This document shows, piece by piece, positions 24,993-34,923 of a DNA stretch of 64,000 nucleotides. This DNA comes from Lacrimispora xylanisolvens. Lineage in GTDB: Bacteria > Bacillota > Clostridia > Lachnospirales > Lachnospiraceae. Positions within the stretch are counted from its first letter, which is position 1. Each line of letters begins with the position of its first letter. The translations under genes were made by a program, and so were the position numbers. Under the pieces are notes generated by a model that was not told the DNA's origin, did no database searches, and saw only the letters and a list, made by a program, of their open reading frames with translations. The stretch is from NCBI RefSeq assembly GCF_002934545.1, contig NZ_PTJA01000010.1, forward strand, positions 164,644 to 228,643. Direction: 5' to 3'.

Positions 24993-25928
24993 TTAGAATA
25001 AGCGTTCTTCGCCGGCCCGCTTTGCCATCTCATTTGCAATTAATATAATGGAAATACTTACCACACTTTTAAATATTCCAGCTGCAGTGCCCAGAGAATA
25101 ATCTCCCTGACTGATACCCCATTTCAAAACGTATATATCAATGGTCTGTGATACACTCTGAACCAGTCCGTTTCCTAACAGATACTGAACTTCGAAACCG
25201 GCATTTAAAACATTTCCTGCATTCATTAAAAGAAGAATAATAATCGTAGGCTTTATTCCAGGCAGCGTGATGTATTTAATTCTGGCCCACCTTCCCGCTC
25301 CGTCTATGGCCGCCGCTTCATAGAGAGATGTGTCTATGGCTGTGATGGATGCCAGATAGATAATGGCATTCCAGCCGGTTTCCTTCCAGACATTGGCAAA
25401 GGCAACAATCCACCAGAAATATTTCGGATATGCAAAAAAATTCAGAGGTTCCTTTAGCAGATGAAAACGAAGCAGAAGATCATTGACGATCCCCGTCCCA
25501 GAAAGAGCATCGTGCAAAATGCCGGTAACAATAATCCAGGATAAAAAATGTGGAAGATATGATATTGTCTGCACAACCTTTTTACCGCCCTGTGATTTTA
25601 CTTCGTTTAAGAGAATTGCAAACACAATAGCTGCAACCATGGTAGTGACTAAATTAATGACTCCCATAGCCAGCGTATTTCTGATGACATGGATAAATCC
25701 ATCATCCAGAAACAGCTGCCGGAATTTTGCAAGCCCTATAAATTTTGAGTGGAAAAAACCTTCCTTCGGCTTATAGTTCTCAAATGCCATGAGCCAGCCG
25801 GCAAGAGGCAGATAACAGAATATAAATCCGTAAATCACATAGCCTGCAGACAACAGCAGGAGCACTTTCTGTTTTTTTACTTCTTTCCAATTGATACGTT
25901 CTTTTTTAACCTTTCCAATGGATGCCAT
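24993..25928 (-). CDS. ABC sugar transporter permease, LplB/YtcP-partner type
   Basis: A 311-residue CUT1 permease with six helices. The N-terminal motif PLAGWLMAFENYKPKEGFFHSKFIGLAKFRQLF and the coupling loop SLYEAAAIDGAGRWARIKYITLPGIKPTI identify the LplB group. AAAGGAG before ATG 25928. Separated from the binding-protein gene by an intercistronic terminator, so it should be expressed at a lower level than the binding protein. Confidence 0.9.
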   Translation of the reverse strand: MASIGKVKKERINWKEVKKQKVLLLLSAGYVIYGFIFCYLPLAGWLMAFENYKPKEGFFHSKFIGLAKFRQLFLDDGFIHVIRNTLAMGVINLVTTMVAAIVFAILLNEVKSQGGKKVVQTISYLPHFLSWIIVTGILHDALSGTGIVNDLLLRFHLLKEPLNFFAYPKYFWWIVAFANVWKETGWNAIIYLASITAIDTSLYEAAAIDGAGRWARIKYITLPGIKPTIIILLLMNAGNVLNAGFEVQYLLGNGLVQSVSQTIDIYVLKWGISQGDYSLGTAAGIFKSVVSISIILIANEMAKRAGEERLF

Positions 25929-25944
25929 AGTATCACTCCTTTGC

Positions 25945-25990
25945 TAAAAAACAGGCTGGTGCAGATATCTATGAATGCACCGCCTGTTTT
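25945..25990 (-). terminator. Intercistronic terminator between binding-protein and permease genes
   Basis: Minus strand AAACAGGCGGTGCA / TGCACCAGCCTGTTTT (one bulge) with a six-U tail. It would end most transcripts after the binding protein, a common way to make more binding protein than permease. Confidence 0.75.
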
Positions 25991-25997
25991 CTACTAT

Positions 25998-27695
25998 TTA
26001 ATTTGCTGCCGCTTCTTCTGCAATTTTAATTCTCCTGTCTACCTCCGGCTGTACTTCATCAAGAAATGCCTGTGGATTGCAGGTCTCATAAGCAGTTAAA
26101 TATTCTTCCCAGCCAGCTTCAAAATCAGGCGCCATGACAACCTTTGGTAAATACTCATGTTTTAATTCTCTCATCTTAATCCATGCGGTTCCGCCAGGTG
26201 TTGCGGTAGTCATGGTTCCAACAAACGTGTAAATCGGATACCAGGGTCCAGGAATTTCATTTTCTCCTACCATATCTACATAGGTTTTGCAGCCATATGC
26301 CTGAAGGCATTCCTGTACATTCTTTGGAAGACCATCCAGGAACTCGTTGGGCTGCAGCTCCGGTTTTGCTGCATTGATCCCATCCTGGCTCATTCCGCCC
26401 CAGACCGGGAAATAGGAATAAGGACATAAATGAGAGGCTTTGTATGCAGTATTGGTAACTTTCATACGAATTTCAGGTGTCCGGTAGAATAACCCATCCT
26501 GATCCACCATGTAATCCACATCCTTTTCTCCCCAGTTTCTGAGAGTGATCACTTTTTCACTTAACAGATCATCTACGAATTTCAAGGCTCCTCTGACATC
26601 TTTACAGCTTACAGTAATGGACAGACCAGAACCTACATTTAACGTATCCCCGGAGGTATGCCATCTGTTTTTTATTCCTTTGTCAATGGTAATCGGAAGG
26701 GGTACATAATTACAGCCCTGGTCTTCCAGCCCCTGCTGCTTGATTGCATCATTAACGTGCCCATAAAAATCCCACCACTGGTCAATCATTCCAAGTACAC
26801 GGCCTGTGGAAAGCTTTGCAATATATTCATCATAGATCTGAGTAAAGGATTCCGGATCAACGATTCCCTTTTTAAATTCTTCATTCAGCTTCTGGAAATA
26901 ACGTTTTGCCGTAGGTGTCGTATTGTAATCAATTACTTTCTTTGTCTCAGGATCTACAATACAGCTTCCATCATTGGGATATCCGTCCAGGAACAACGGA
27001 GCATTCTCAAGGCAGAAATATCTCCAGTCATCACATAATATCGTGTATGGAATGTTCTTTGTTCCATCCTCCATGGTGGGATTGGCTTCCTGATAACGCT
27101 CGATTAAGTCAAAATATTCATCCATGGTGGTGATCTTCGGATATCCGGCCCATTTTAGCACACGGGTCTGAATCCAGAAGGCCTCATCGTTGTGAGTGGT
27201 CTGCATATCCTTTTCATAGCTGTTGTTGAACTGAGGGATCCAGTAGATATGGCCATCAGACTGACGCAGCTGTTCCCATTCCAGCTTGGTAAAGAAATTC
27301 TTGATATTGGGATAATCATCAATATAATCATCAAGTGCGACCAGTGCTCCTGCATCATAAAGCTGGCTGGTTCCGTCACTGCCGCATATAAAATCGGGAT
27401 ATTCTCCTCCTGCTATTAAGGTTCCCACAGCTTCTTCTGCTGTCTGTCCCGTCAGCCAGGTTTCCTTTACTTTAGCTCCTGTAATCTCTGCAATTTGCTG
27501 TTGAATCTCATTGTCATCATTGATTTCGTCTCCCGGTACAGCAAAGAAAGCGGTAAATTCTTTGATCCCCCCGTTCGCCTCTTTGGCTGTACTGCTGCCG
27601 GTAGCTGCTGTCCCCTTAGAGCAGCCAGTCAGAGTTTGCAACACCATGGCACCGATCACAAGCAGAGCTGTAAACTGTTTTTTTCTCAACGTCAT
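25998..27695 (-). CDS. Extracellular carbohydrate-binding lipoprotein, LplA type
   Basis: A 565-residue solute-binding lipoprotein. Signal peptide with lipobox L-T-G-C (Cys near 25), then a long CUT1-type binding fold opening with FTAFFAVPGDEINDDNEIQQQIAEITG. The size exceeds that of common maltose-binding proteins but is normal for LplA. The sugar ligand cannot be read from sequence; the adjacent GH39 suggests xylo-oligosaccharides or similar (inference). AGGGAGG before ATG 27695. A near-perfect palindrome lies in its upstream region. Confidence 0.9.
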   Translation of the reverse strand: MTLRKKQFTALLVIGAMVLQTLTGCSKGTAATGSSTAKEANGGIKEFTAFFAVPGDEINDDNEIQQQIAEITGAKVKETWLTGQTAEEAVGTLIAGGEYPDFICGSDGTSQLYDAGALVALDDYIDDYPNIKNFFTKLEWEQLRQSDGHIYWIPQFNNSYEKDMQTTHNDEAFWIQTRVLKWAGYPKITTMDEYFDLIERYQEANPTMEDGTKNIPYTILCDDWRYFCLENAPLFLDGYPNDGSCIVDPETKKVIDYNTTPTAKRYFQKLNEEFKKGIVDPESFTQIYDEYIAKLSTGRVLGMIDQWWDFYGHVNDAIKQQGLEDQGCNYVPLPITIDKGIKNRWHTSGDTLNVGSGLSITVSCKDVRGALKFVDDLLSEKVITLRNWGEKDVDYMVDQDGLFYRTPEIRMKVTNTAYKASHLCPYSYFPVWGGMSQDGINAAKPELQPNEFLDGLPKNVQECLQAYGCKTYVDMVGENEIPGPWYPIYTFVGTMTTATPGGTAWIKMRELKHEYLPKVVMAPDFEAGWEEYLTAYETCNPQAFLDEVQPEVDRRIKIAEEAAAN

Positions 27696-27782
27696 ATCCT
27701 CCCTTTTTTATTTTATATTAATAGTTTACTTCAAAGCTTTGTTTTCACAACTGGAGAAAGCTAATAAAAACACAGGGGTAAT

Positions 27783-27801
27783 TATAGAAACAGTTTCCAT
27801 A
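27783..27801. promoter_or_regulatory. Near-perfect 19-bp palindrome upstream of the sugar-binding protein gene
   Basis: TATAGAAAC-A-GTTTCCATA (one arm mismatch) overlaps a minus-strand TATAAT (27786-27781). The spacing relative to the gene start (about 90 bases) fits an operator for YesN or for a LacI-type repressor. It departs from the CcpA cre consensus at three positions. Confidence 0.45.
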
Positions 27802-27808
27802 AACTGCC

Positions 27809-29407
27809 CTATTTCACTCTATTTTCCCCTCCCTTTCTAAACTTTGACGGTGTACAACCCTTAACGGAAATAAAACGGTTCACAAAGTAGTCCAGGTCCC
27901 GGTACCCGACCTCCTCCGCAATCTGGTATATTTTAAGATCGGTTCTTAACAGCCTGACTGCCGCCTGCTCAATACGGCAGTTATTTAAATAATCCTTAAA
28001 GGACATTCCATACTTTTTCCGGAACAGCTGACCTAAATAGGCGCTGTTTAAATAATATTTATTGCTGTATTCTCTCAGTGAGAGATTTTTTGCGTAATTT
28101 TTTCTGATATCCTTCTCCACCTCATGGAGTATATCCTTTGATACATGCTTTCGCAGCTGTTCCAAGTAAGCCGCATACTCACAGGATAACCGGATTAAAT
28201 GCTCTTTTCCGCCTCTGAGCATATCTCCTTCAAAGACATTTTCACTGATATAAAGCATGATTTCTTCCTGGTTTACATATCCGTCCTGCTCGGATGCCAG
28301 ATGGATCAGCTGGAATAAAAGATAGTTAATATTCAAATTAACCGTGTCCATGGCAAATCTTAAATGATTCATTTCTTCATAAAGCCGCTCTACGCTTTCT
28401 TCAATTCTCCCCCGTTCATTCTGCTCTACTGCAAACAGCAGATCATCCAGATACTGTTTACATAAAACGATCCCATTGTTATTAACCTGTACCTCTTTTT
28501 CATAATAATAGATGGGCTGCTTTTTTCGAAAGGCCTGAAAAGAGCGGAGAATTCTGGCTGCCCCATAGGAATTTGAGATTTTTGAAATATCATTTACCTT
28601 TTTTCCTACCAGCATGACAACCGGCAGGCTCATGGCATCCTTTAAGTACTTTCTAAACCGCTCCAGATACGCTTTCTGAGTCTCCCCTGCATTTTTTGCC
28701 ATATAATCACAATATATAAAACCAATATCATAGGTTTTTTCATGACTTGAAACATCAAAAATACAATGATCCCCATCTTCTTTTAAAAACGCAAGGCAGG
28801 CACGGTAAAGTTCTCTCTGCTGGTTTCGCTTTTCCTCATCCATCAGTTCTTCCATCTGCTCAATATTGTCAATTTCAATGTCCACGTAACTGATTCCTTC
28901 CGACCATTGCATCTGTTCTCTGATATAATCCAGATTAATCTGGTCGTATTTCCCAAAGATAAGAGATATCATGTTTCTGGCAAGATATGCCTTCTCCATC
29001 TTGATTTTGTTAAGCTGCTGCTTTTTACTGCCCTGTCTCTGATAATTCAGCCGGTGCAGCACCCGGATCAGTTCTTCTTTCACAACCGGCTTTAAAATAT
29101 AATCAAAGCATTCAAATCGAATTGCCTGCTGGGCATAGGAAAAATCGCTGAAACCGCTTAATATGATAAAATCTGCACGGGAAACCTTATCTTTTCTCAA
29201 TATCTCCAGCAGCTCCATTCCTGACATGACAGGCATTTTAATATCTGCAATGATTAAATCCACCTGATTATTTTTCAGGTATTCAAGTGCCTCCATACCA
29301 TTTGCAGCCGTTTTGACAATCTCATAGCCTTCTTGCTCCCAGTCAATCAGTACCTTTAATCCCTGAACAATAAATGGTTCATCATCCACTAATAAGACAC
29401 GTATCAT
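27809..29407 (-). CDS. yesN: Response regulator, YesN/AraC family
   Basis: A 532-residue protein: receiver domain with acidic pair D8/D9 and phosphoacceptor D55 in IIADIKMPVMSG, a long central region (about 130-420) typical of YesN, and a C-terminal AraC-type double helix-turn-helix (NLSLREYSNKYYLNSAYLGQLFRKKYGMSFKDYLNNCRI ... IAEEVGYRDLDYFVNRFISVKGCTPSKFRK). Translation overlaps the kinase gene as ATGA. It probably activates the adjacent sugar ABC genes. Confidence 0.92.
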   Translation of the reverse strand: MIRVLLVDDEPFIVQGLKVLIDWEQEGYEIVKTAANGMEALEYLKNNQVDLIIADIKMPVMSGMELLEILRKDKVSRADFIILSGFSDFSYAQQAIRFECFDYILKPVVKEELIRVLHRLNYQRQGSKKQQLNKIKMEKAYLARNMISLIFGKYDQINLDYIREQMQWSEGISYVDIEIDNIEQMEELMDEEKRNQQRELYRACLAFLKEDGDHCIFDVSSHEKTYDIGFIYCDYMAKNAGETQKAYLERFRKYLKDAMSLPVVMLVGKKVNDISKISNSYGAARILRSFQAFRKKQPIYYYEKEVQVNNNGIVLCKQYLDDLLFAVEQNERGRIEESVERLYEEMNHLRFAMDTVNLNINYLLFQLIHLASEQDGYVNQEEIMLYISENVFEGDMLRGGKEHLIRLSCEYAAYLEQLRKHVSKDILHEVEKDIRKNYAKNLSLREYSNKYYLNSAYLGQLFRKKYGMSFKDYLNNCRIEQAAVRLLRTDLKIYQIAEEVGYRDLDYFVNRFISVKGCTPSKFRKGGENRVK

Positions 29408-31188
29408 AGTTCCCCCCCATTATTTCCAATGTTTAATACCGGAATTTTTATTGTTACCATGGTTGAAATTCCCGCTTCACTTTCTAACTCAAAGCTTACC
29501 GTATTATCCGTTGCCATTTTAAGCCGCAGGCAGGCATTTAATATACCAACTCCTTTCTTTCCTTTTAGCATATCAATGCTGGCATGGTTCATCTTGTTTC
29601 TTAATTCATTCAAAAATGACTCTTCCATTCCGTCCCCGGTATCTTCGATTTCAATATAAAACATTTGATCTTCTAAATATACATGGACAAAAATCCAGCC
29701 ATCTGCTGTTTTACTCTCAATGCCATGAATACAGGCATTTTCAACAAATGTAACAATGGTCAGCTTTGGAATCCGGTAATCCATACATTCTTCCATAATA
29801 TCAAGCCGGTAAGACAGCCGGTCTCCAAAACGGTACTTCTGCAGCTGCAAATATGCCTCTACAAATGAAATCTCTTCCCTTACTGTGATAAAATCCGTAC
29901 CCCAGTCAAAGTTCTGGCGCTCCATGATTGCCAGCCGTTCCACCATGCTGGCGGTTTCTGTTTCATTTTTAAGCAGACTGTGCATACGGATGCTCTCCAA
30001 TGCGTTAAACAGGAAATGGGGATTTATCTGGCTGTGAAGCGCTAAAAGTTCCGCTTTCTGCCGTTCGATATCCATCTCCTGTTCTTTTAAACGGTTAATA
30101 TAAACAGTCTGGATTAACTCATTAATAGTAGCCACCATGCGATTATAATTGCGCATTACAATTCCAATTTCATCTTCTCCCCTGATGTTGTCAATCTTCA
30201 TAAGCTTTTCATCATCAATGCGCTTAAAGGCCTGACTCAGCTCCTTCAGCCGTTCGGTAAAGGATTGGTTGATCGCTATCATAAATCCCAATGGAAGCAG
30301 GATGTTTATAAAAACCAGCAGGATGAACAGGGGAATATTCTTTAACATCTGCCTTACGATTACTGTCTGGGGCTTTAGAACATAAATTGTCAGCTCTGCC
30401 CCGTAGGAAGCAAAGTTCATTTGATAGCCCACTTTTTCCTGCAGATCAAAGGTCTCAAAATCCTTCCATTGTCCGTAATTACCCTGATTGGACAAAATGA
30501 TTTTATCATTCCAGCATACATAAACCGGGGCCTCGTAATTCATTTTTACAAAGCTCCGTGCCATGGTGCTATAGTCTATATCCATTTTTACAAGTTTTTC
30601 ACAGCCATCTCTTTTGTAAAAATTCAATCTCCTGATAAAGGATATTTTCCGTTTGGAATCTACAGTGGGAATTCTGCTCTCATCATAATACATATAAAGC
30701 ACTCCATCCCTGCTGGAGCCCTTTAAATACTGGTACCACTCCTGTTCTTTTACTGTGGAAAGCTGTTTAAATTCCCCTCCGCTTACAATGGTGGGATTGT
30801 CCGCATACATGGTAATGGAAGACGCTGTCGTTCCGATGCTGCTTTCAAACAACGAATCTTTCATAAAAGCCTGATAACTTAAAAAATAGTCCAGCTCCGA
30901 CTCAAACTGTTTATCCATGAACTGGTTCACATATTTGTTCATATATATTTTTTTTGTTGTACCGGCTGCTTCTTCTATATCATAGAAAAAATTGTATTTT
31001 ACCGCATTTGCGATATTCTCCATGCCCTTTTTCATGGATGCACTTTCTGATGCGATAAATATGGCAACAATCACACTATCTGTTATAAAAATTGGTAGAA
31101 GAACACTGTATATGTAAAGTATCCTAAGCTTTTTCTTCAATTTAAAATCATCTAATCTGCTGCTGATCCATTTTAAAATATGCCTCAT
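29404..31188 (-). CDS. yesM: Sensor histidine kinase, YesM family
   Basis: A 594-residue membrane kinase: first helix about 25-47, extracytoplasmic sensor (about 50-280), second helix about 285-308, HAMP region, then the His_kinase domain with His391 in HSQINPHFLFNALESIRMHS and an HATPase with N-box FVENACIHGIESK and a later GDGMEES. It would sense a sugar or a liganded binding protein and phosphorylate YesN. GGGG-type RBS before ATG 31188. Confidence 0.92.
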   Translation of the reverse strand: MRHILKWISSRLDDFKLKKKLRILYIYSVLLPIFITDSVIVAIFIASESASMKKGMENIANAVKYNFFYDIEEAAGTTKKIYMNKYVNQFMDKQFESELDYFLSYQAFMKDSLFESSIGTTASSITMYADNPTIVSGGEFKQLSTVKEQEWYQYLKGSSRDGVLYMYYDESRIPTVDSKRKISFIRRLNFYKRDGCEKLVKMDIDYSTMARSFVKMNYEAPVYVCWNDKIILSNQGNYGQWKDFETFDLQEKVGYQMNFASYGAELTIYVLKPQTVIVRQMLKNIPLFILLVFINILLPLGFMIAINQSFTERLKELSQAFKRIDDEKLMKIDNIRGEDEIGIVMRNYNRMVATINELIQTVYINRLKEQEMDIERQKAELLALHSQINPHFLFNALESIRMHSLLKNETETASMVERLAIMERQNFDWGTDFITVREEISFVEAYLQLQKYRFGDRLSYRLDIMEECMDYRIPKLTIVTFVENACIHGIESKTADGWIFVHVYLEDQMFYIEIEDTGDGMEESFLNELRNKMNHASIDMLKGKKGVGILNACLRLKMATDNTVSFELESEAGISTMVTIKIPVLNIGNNGGEL

Positions 31189-31321
31189 CCCTGGTCCCCC
31201 TGTTAACTCTTGTACAATCCTATTATACCTCTTTCTATTAATTATACGGGATAAACTTTTTCTATCCTCCTGACAAACTATATAAACTATCCAGACAAAG
31301 TTCGATTCTGTGGAGGAAATA

Positions 31322-31365
31322 CAAAAAAGCGTATCAGACGGTACAAAATAAGTCTGATACGCTTT
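31322..31365 (-). terminator. Terminator after the agmatine operon
   Basis: Perfect 14-base arms (31326-31339, 31352-31365; AAAGCGTATCAGAC) with a 12-base loop and a six-U tail on the minus strand, just past the aguA stop. Confidence 0.9.
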
Positions 31366-31380
31366 CCATATTTTATCTGA

Positions 31381-32481
31381 TTATTTTACTTTTGGCTGCT
31401 GCTGAGTAATACAGTGAATATTTCCGCCTCCAAATGCTACCTCTTCGGTACGTACTCCCACTACCTTCCGCTCTGGGAACATTTCCTGAATCTGCTCTAA
31501 CGCTAATGCATCATTTTCATCACCATACTGGGGAACAATAACACCGCCGTTTACAATGAGGAAGTTCATATAGGAAGCGATGGAGATTTCCCCATCTTCT
31601 CTTGGAAGAGTTCCTTCTACCATATCAATGGAGTCCGCACCGTTTAACCGTACTGGCTCTTTTGTAAGGCAAAGCTTGTGAACCTTCAGCCTGCGTCCCT
31701 TTGCATCAACTGCTTCTGAAAGAGTTTTGTAAGCAGCCTGTGCTTCTGCATAGAACGGATTTTCTTCATCCTCTGTCCAGATGCAGGCAACCTCACCTGG
31801 TCTTACATACTGGGCAACGTCATCGATATGGCCGTTGGTTTCATTTGGATCAATTCCGTCTTTAATCCAGATCACTTTTTCACAGTTTAAGTACTGACAG
31901 AGCATTTCCTCTATCTCTTCTTTTGTCATAAGAGGGTTGCGGCCCTCACTTAACAGGCACATCTCAGTTGTAATTACAGTTCCCTCACCGTCTACATGGA
32001 AGGATCCCCCCTCCAGTACAAATCCTTCTGTCCGGTAGGAATCAATTCCTTCCAGATCACATACTTTCTGCGCTACCAGATCATCCTGATCCCATGGGAA
32101 GTACAGTCCGTCAACAAGTCCGCCCCAGGCATTAAAGGTCCAGTCACATCCTCTGATTCCGCCTTTGTCATTGATTACAAAGGTTGGTCCGCAGTCACGA
32201 ATCCAGGCGTCGTTGCTGGTTACTTCTACCACACGAATGTCAGATGGCAGATGTGCACGGCAGTTCTGAAACTGGGCTGGTGACGCACATACGGTAACCG
32301 GCTCAAACTGACGGATTGCTTTTGCAACCTGGGCAAATACGGTCTGTGCAGGCTTTGCACCGTTTCTCCAGTTATCCGGTCTTTCCGGCCAAAGCATCCA
32401 GACTCTTTCCTGTTCTTCAAATTCTGCAGGCATACGGTAGCCGTCCTGCTTCGGGGTTGTATTTTCAATTCTCTTTGCCAT
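31381..32481 (-). CDS. aguA: Agmatine deiminase
   Basis: A 366-residue enzyme that converts agmatine to N-carbamoylputrescine and ammonia. Family blocks: MPAEFEEQERVWMLWPERPDNWR (N-terminus), WIRDCGPTFV, LEGGSFHVDGEGT, NGHIDDVAQYV, and the catalytic Cys357 in GGGNIHCITQQQP, the same residue number as in the Enterococcus enzyme. Last gene of the aguC-aguB-aguD-aguA unit, with the terminator directly after. Confidence 0.96.
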   Translation of the reverse strand: MAKRIENTTPKQDGYRMPAEFEEQERVWMLWPERPDNWRNGAKPAQTVFAQVAKAIRQFEPVTVCASPAQFQNCRAHLPSDIRVVEVTSNDAWIRDCGPTFVINDKGGIRGCDWTFNAWGGLVDGLYFPWDQDDLVAQKVCDLEGIDSYRTEGFVLEGGSFHVDGEGTVITTEMCLLSEGRNPLMTKEEIEEMLCQYLNCEKVIWIKDGIDPNETNGHIDDVAQYVRPGEVACIWTEDEENPFYAEAQAAYKTLSEAVDAKGRRLKVHKLCLTKEPVRLNGADSIDMVEGTLPREDGEISIASYMNFLIVNGGVIVPQYGDENDALALEQIQEMFPERKVVGVRTEEVAFGGGNIHCITQQQPKVK

Positions 32482-32498
32482 AATAAATACCTTCTCTC

Positions 32499-33860
32499 TT
32501 ATTTATCTCTTTTTCTGTTAACAATTACTTCACCGATTATAATGAATATTACCGCACCTATGGTGATTGGGAGTTTCGATGACAGAGTCTCTGCATCAAA
32601 GCTTAATGGAATTGCTGTAAAGATCAGTGCAATCACAATCAGTATCATAGGCAGACTTGCTAATATCTTTAAAAATAACGGACTGCCTGGAACTTTAAAC
32701 GGCCGTTCTGTATCTGCATCTGTCTTTCTCAGCTTAATAAATGCAGGAAATACAGGCAGGTAAGAAAGCAGAAACATAACCAGGTTCAGTGCGAAGAAAC
32801 TCCAGAATAAATCCTCATTTGGCATAAACGGAGCAATAATAAGAACCAGGCTGGCAACCAGGCCGTTCATAACTGCTGAACCGATTGGCATATTTGTTTT
32901 TTTGCTGCGTATTTTAAATACTCCGGGCATATCTCCATTTTCCGCGGAATAAGCGGCCACATTGTTTACTCCCAGTGACCAGGAAATCATATTTCCAAAA
33001 AGCGTAAGCAAAAATCCAATTGCTACAGCAATTACAATCACGCCTCTGGTTGAACCGGTTAAAATCTGAACACTTGCAACAAGTCCCGTACTGGTGCTGA
33101 TCTGATCGGAAGGAATTGCAACTCCGATTCCAAATGCCATAAAGATGTAAATAGCTGCTATTACCAGACCTCCTGCAATGATTGACTGGGGAATCTGCTT
33201 TTTCGGATTTTCCATATCTCCCGCAAAGGTACAGACTACTTCAAATCCAAGGCAGTTAAACAAAATTACGGATATATAGGATAAACTGTTTAAATCAAAT
33301 TTGGGAAGCATGGAGGATAAGGTGTATTCATTTGCTACACCATGGGTTACGGCTCCGTAAATACCAAGTATTCCTAACGTAACGGCAATTAAAATTTTAA
33401 TTGCAGCTGCTCCATTTAAAATCCACGCACTGTCACAAATTGAATTAAAACTGATTAATACGATGATCCATACAAAAGCCAGCTCGATCAGTAAAGATGG
33501 AACAAGTCCCATTTCGGTTCCTGTCAGCAAACTGATAACATTAGGGAACATCAGCGCCAAAGAAGCCATCCAGAGAGGAAAATTAATCCAGTAATACCAC
33601 GATACTCTTCCTCCCCACTTATTTCCAAAAGCCTTTGATACCCAGTCATACATTCCACCGTCCCCTTCATAGGTTGTACCAAGTTCTGATGAAATCAGGC
33701 CATATGGCAGCAAGAATGTAATAAGCAGAAAGATCCACCAGAAATACTGGGAATTACCGATTGCTGCTACCGGTGCTGCTGCTTCTGCCACAAATACCAC
33801 ACAGATTACGGTCATTATGGCATCGATTAAACGAAATTTTTTCTTTGGCGCTTCTGACAT
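32499..33860 (-). CDS. aguD: Agmatine/putrescine antiporter, APC superfamily
   Basis: A 453-residue APC-family transporter with about 12 helices. YGLISSELGTTYEGDGGMYDWVSKAFG is the amino-acid antiporter N-terminal signature. Its position between putrescine carbamoyltransferase and agmatine deiminase genes assigns agmatine import against putrescine export, as for AguD of lactic acid bacteria. AAGGGGGAG before ATG 33860. Confidence 0.9.
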   Translation of the reverse strand: MSEAPKKKFRLIDAIMTVICVVFVAEAAAPVAAIGNSQYFWWIFLLITFLLPYGLISSELGTTYEGDGGMYDWVSKAFGNKWGGRVSWYYWINFPLWMASLALMFPNVISLLTGTEMGLVPSLLIELAFVWIIVLISFNSICDSAWILNGAAAIKILIAVTLGILGIYGAVTHGVANEYTLSSMLPKFDLNSLSYISVILFNCLGFEVVCTFAGDMENPKKQIPQSIIAGGLVIAAIYIFMAFGIGVAIPSDQISTSTGLVASVQILTGSTRGVIVIAVAIGFLLTLFGNMISWSLGVNNVAAYSAENGDMPGVFKIRSKKTNMPIGSAVMNGLVASLVLIIAPFMPNEDLFWSFFALNLVMFLLSYLPVFPAFIKLRKTDADTERPFKVPGSPLFLKILASLPMILIVIALIFTAIPLSFDAETLSSKLPITIGAVIFIIIGEVIVNRKRDK

Positions 33861-33872
33861 GGTGACTCCCCC

Positions 33873-34901
33873 TTATCTGATATGTCTCTCATCCATGAAT
33901 TTTTCTAACTGCTCTTTTGCTGCTGCGATCTGCAGTTCGCTTGCTGCCTGCTCTCTCTGATACTGAGTAAAATAAACCAGCAGACCTCTCATTGCAGTCA
34001 GACGGTTACCTGCCTCTAAGAATGCAATGGAACTTTCGCTGTCAAGTACCTCATCGGTCACGTCTTCTCCTCTTGTAGCAGGGAGACAGTGCATGAATTT
34101 GCATCCGATATTTCCAAGAGACATTAAATCTCTGTTTACCTGGTAATCTTTAAATGTAGCAACGCGCTCTTCCTTTGGAGTCTCATTCTCATAAAGGCCA
34201 TACCATACATCGGTATAAATGAAGTCTGCACCTCTTACGCTTTCACGGTTATCGGTTACTTCCCATGTGCCGCCTGATATCTTGCAGTTTTCTTCCATGA
34301 TTTTTTTGTGTTCTTCCAAAAGCTGGTTCTTTTTGGGGCCATAATGTACAAAGTGCATGCCAAGCTTTGTTGTGATGAATCCAAGGGAAGCACATACCTG
34401 AGTGCCGTCTCCTACGAATACCACCTTGCAGTCTTCCAGTTTCTTACCTCTTGGAAGATGCTCTACGATTGTACACAGATCGCCGATTTCCTGTGTCGGA
34501 TGGTTATAGTCACTCATTGCATTTAATACTGGAATTGAACTTGCACTTGCCAGTTCCACTACGCTCTTATGCTCGATGACACGTGCCATAACCACATCGA
34601 TCATCTGGGATAAAACTCTTCCTGTATCGCCGATGGTCTCATGACCGCCAAGCTGAATCATGCCAGGTCCTAAGTACTGGGCATGTCCACCAAGCTGCTC
34701 CATTGCTGTTTCAAAGGATACACGGGTTCTTGTAGAAGACTGCTGAAAGATCATTCCAAGTGTCTTTCCCTTCATAAGGGGTGGATTGTAGCCTGCCTTA
34801 ATGCTTTTTTTGATCTCTAAGGAAAGATGAATGATGTCTAACAGTTCCTCCTTTGTAAAATCATTGGTGTCAATAAAATGACGAATTCCGTTTGCTCTCA
34901 T
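33873..34901 (-). CDS. aguB: Putrescine carbamoyltransferase
   Basis: A 342-residue carbamoyltransferase. Carbamoyl-phosphate site [18 protein letters not shown] (about 54-72), HPTQE, and the late [15 protein letters not shown] loop. In this cluster it phosphorolyses carbamoylputrescine to putrescine and carbamoyl phosphate, which feeds the carbamate kinase. A C-terminal helix ([12 protein letters not shown]) is typical of PTCs and distinguishes it from ornithine carbamoyltransferase. RBS AGGAGG. Confidence 0.93.
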   Translation of the reverse strand: MRANGIRHFIDTNDFTKEELLDIIHLSLEIKKSIKAGYNPPLMKGKTLGMIFQQSSTRTRVSFETAMEQLGGHAQYLGPGMIQLGGHETIGDTGRVLSQMIDVVMARVIEHKSVVELASASSIPVLNAMSDYNHPTQEIGDLCTIVEHLPRGKKLEDCKVVFVGDGTQVCASLGFITTKLGMHFVHYGPKKNQLLEEHKKIMEENCKISGGTWEVTDNRESVRGADFIYTDVWYGLYENETPKEERVATFKDYQVNRDLMSLGNIGCKFMHCLPATRGEDVTDEVLDSESSIAFLEAGNRLTAMRGLLVYFTQYQREQAASELQIAAAKEQLEKFMDERHIR

Positions 34902-34923
34902 GGTGAATCCTCCTGTTTTTTAT

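Noticed and set aside
27783..27801. Catabolite-response element (cre)
   Set aside because: The dyad differs from the cre consensus at three key positions including the central CG, so it is listed only as an unassigned operator.
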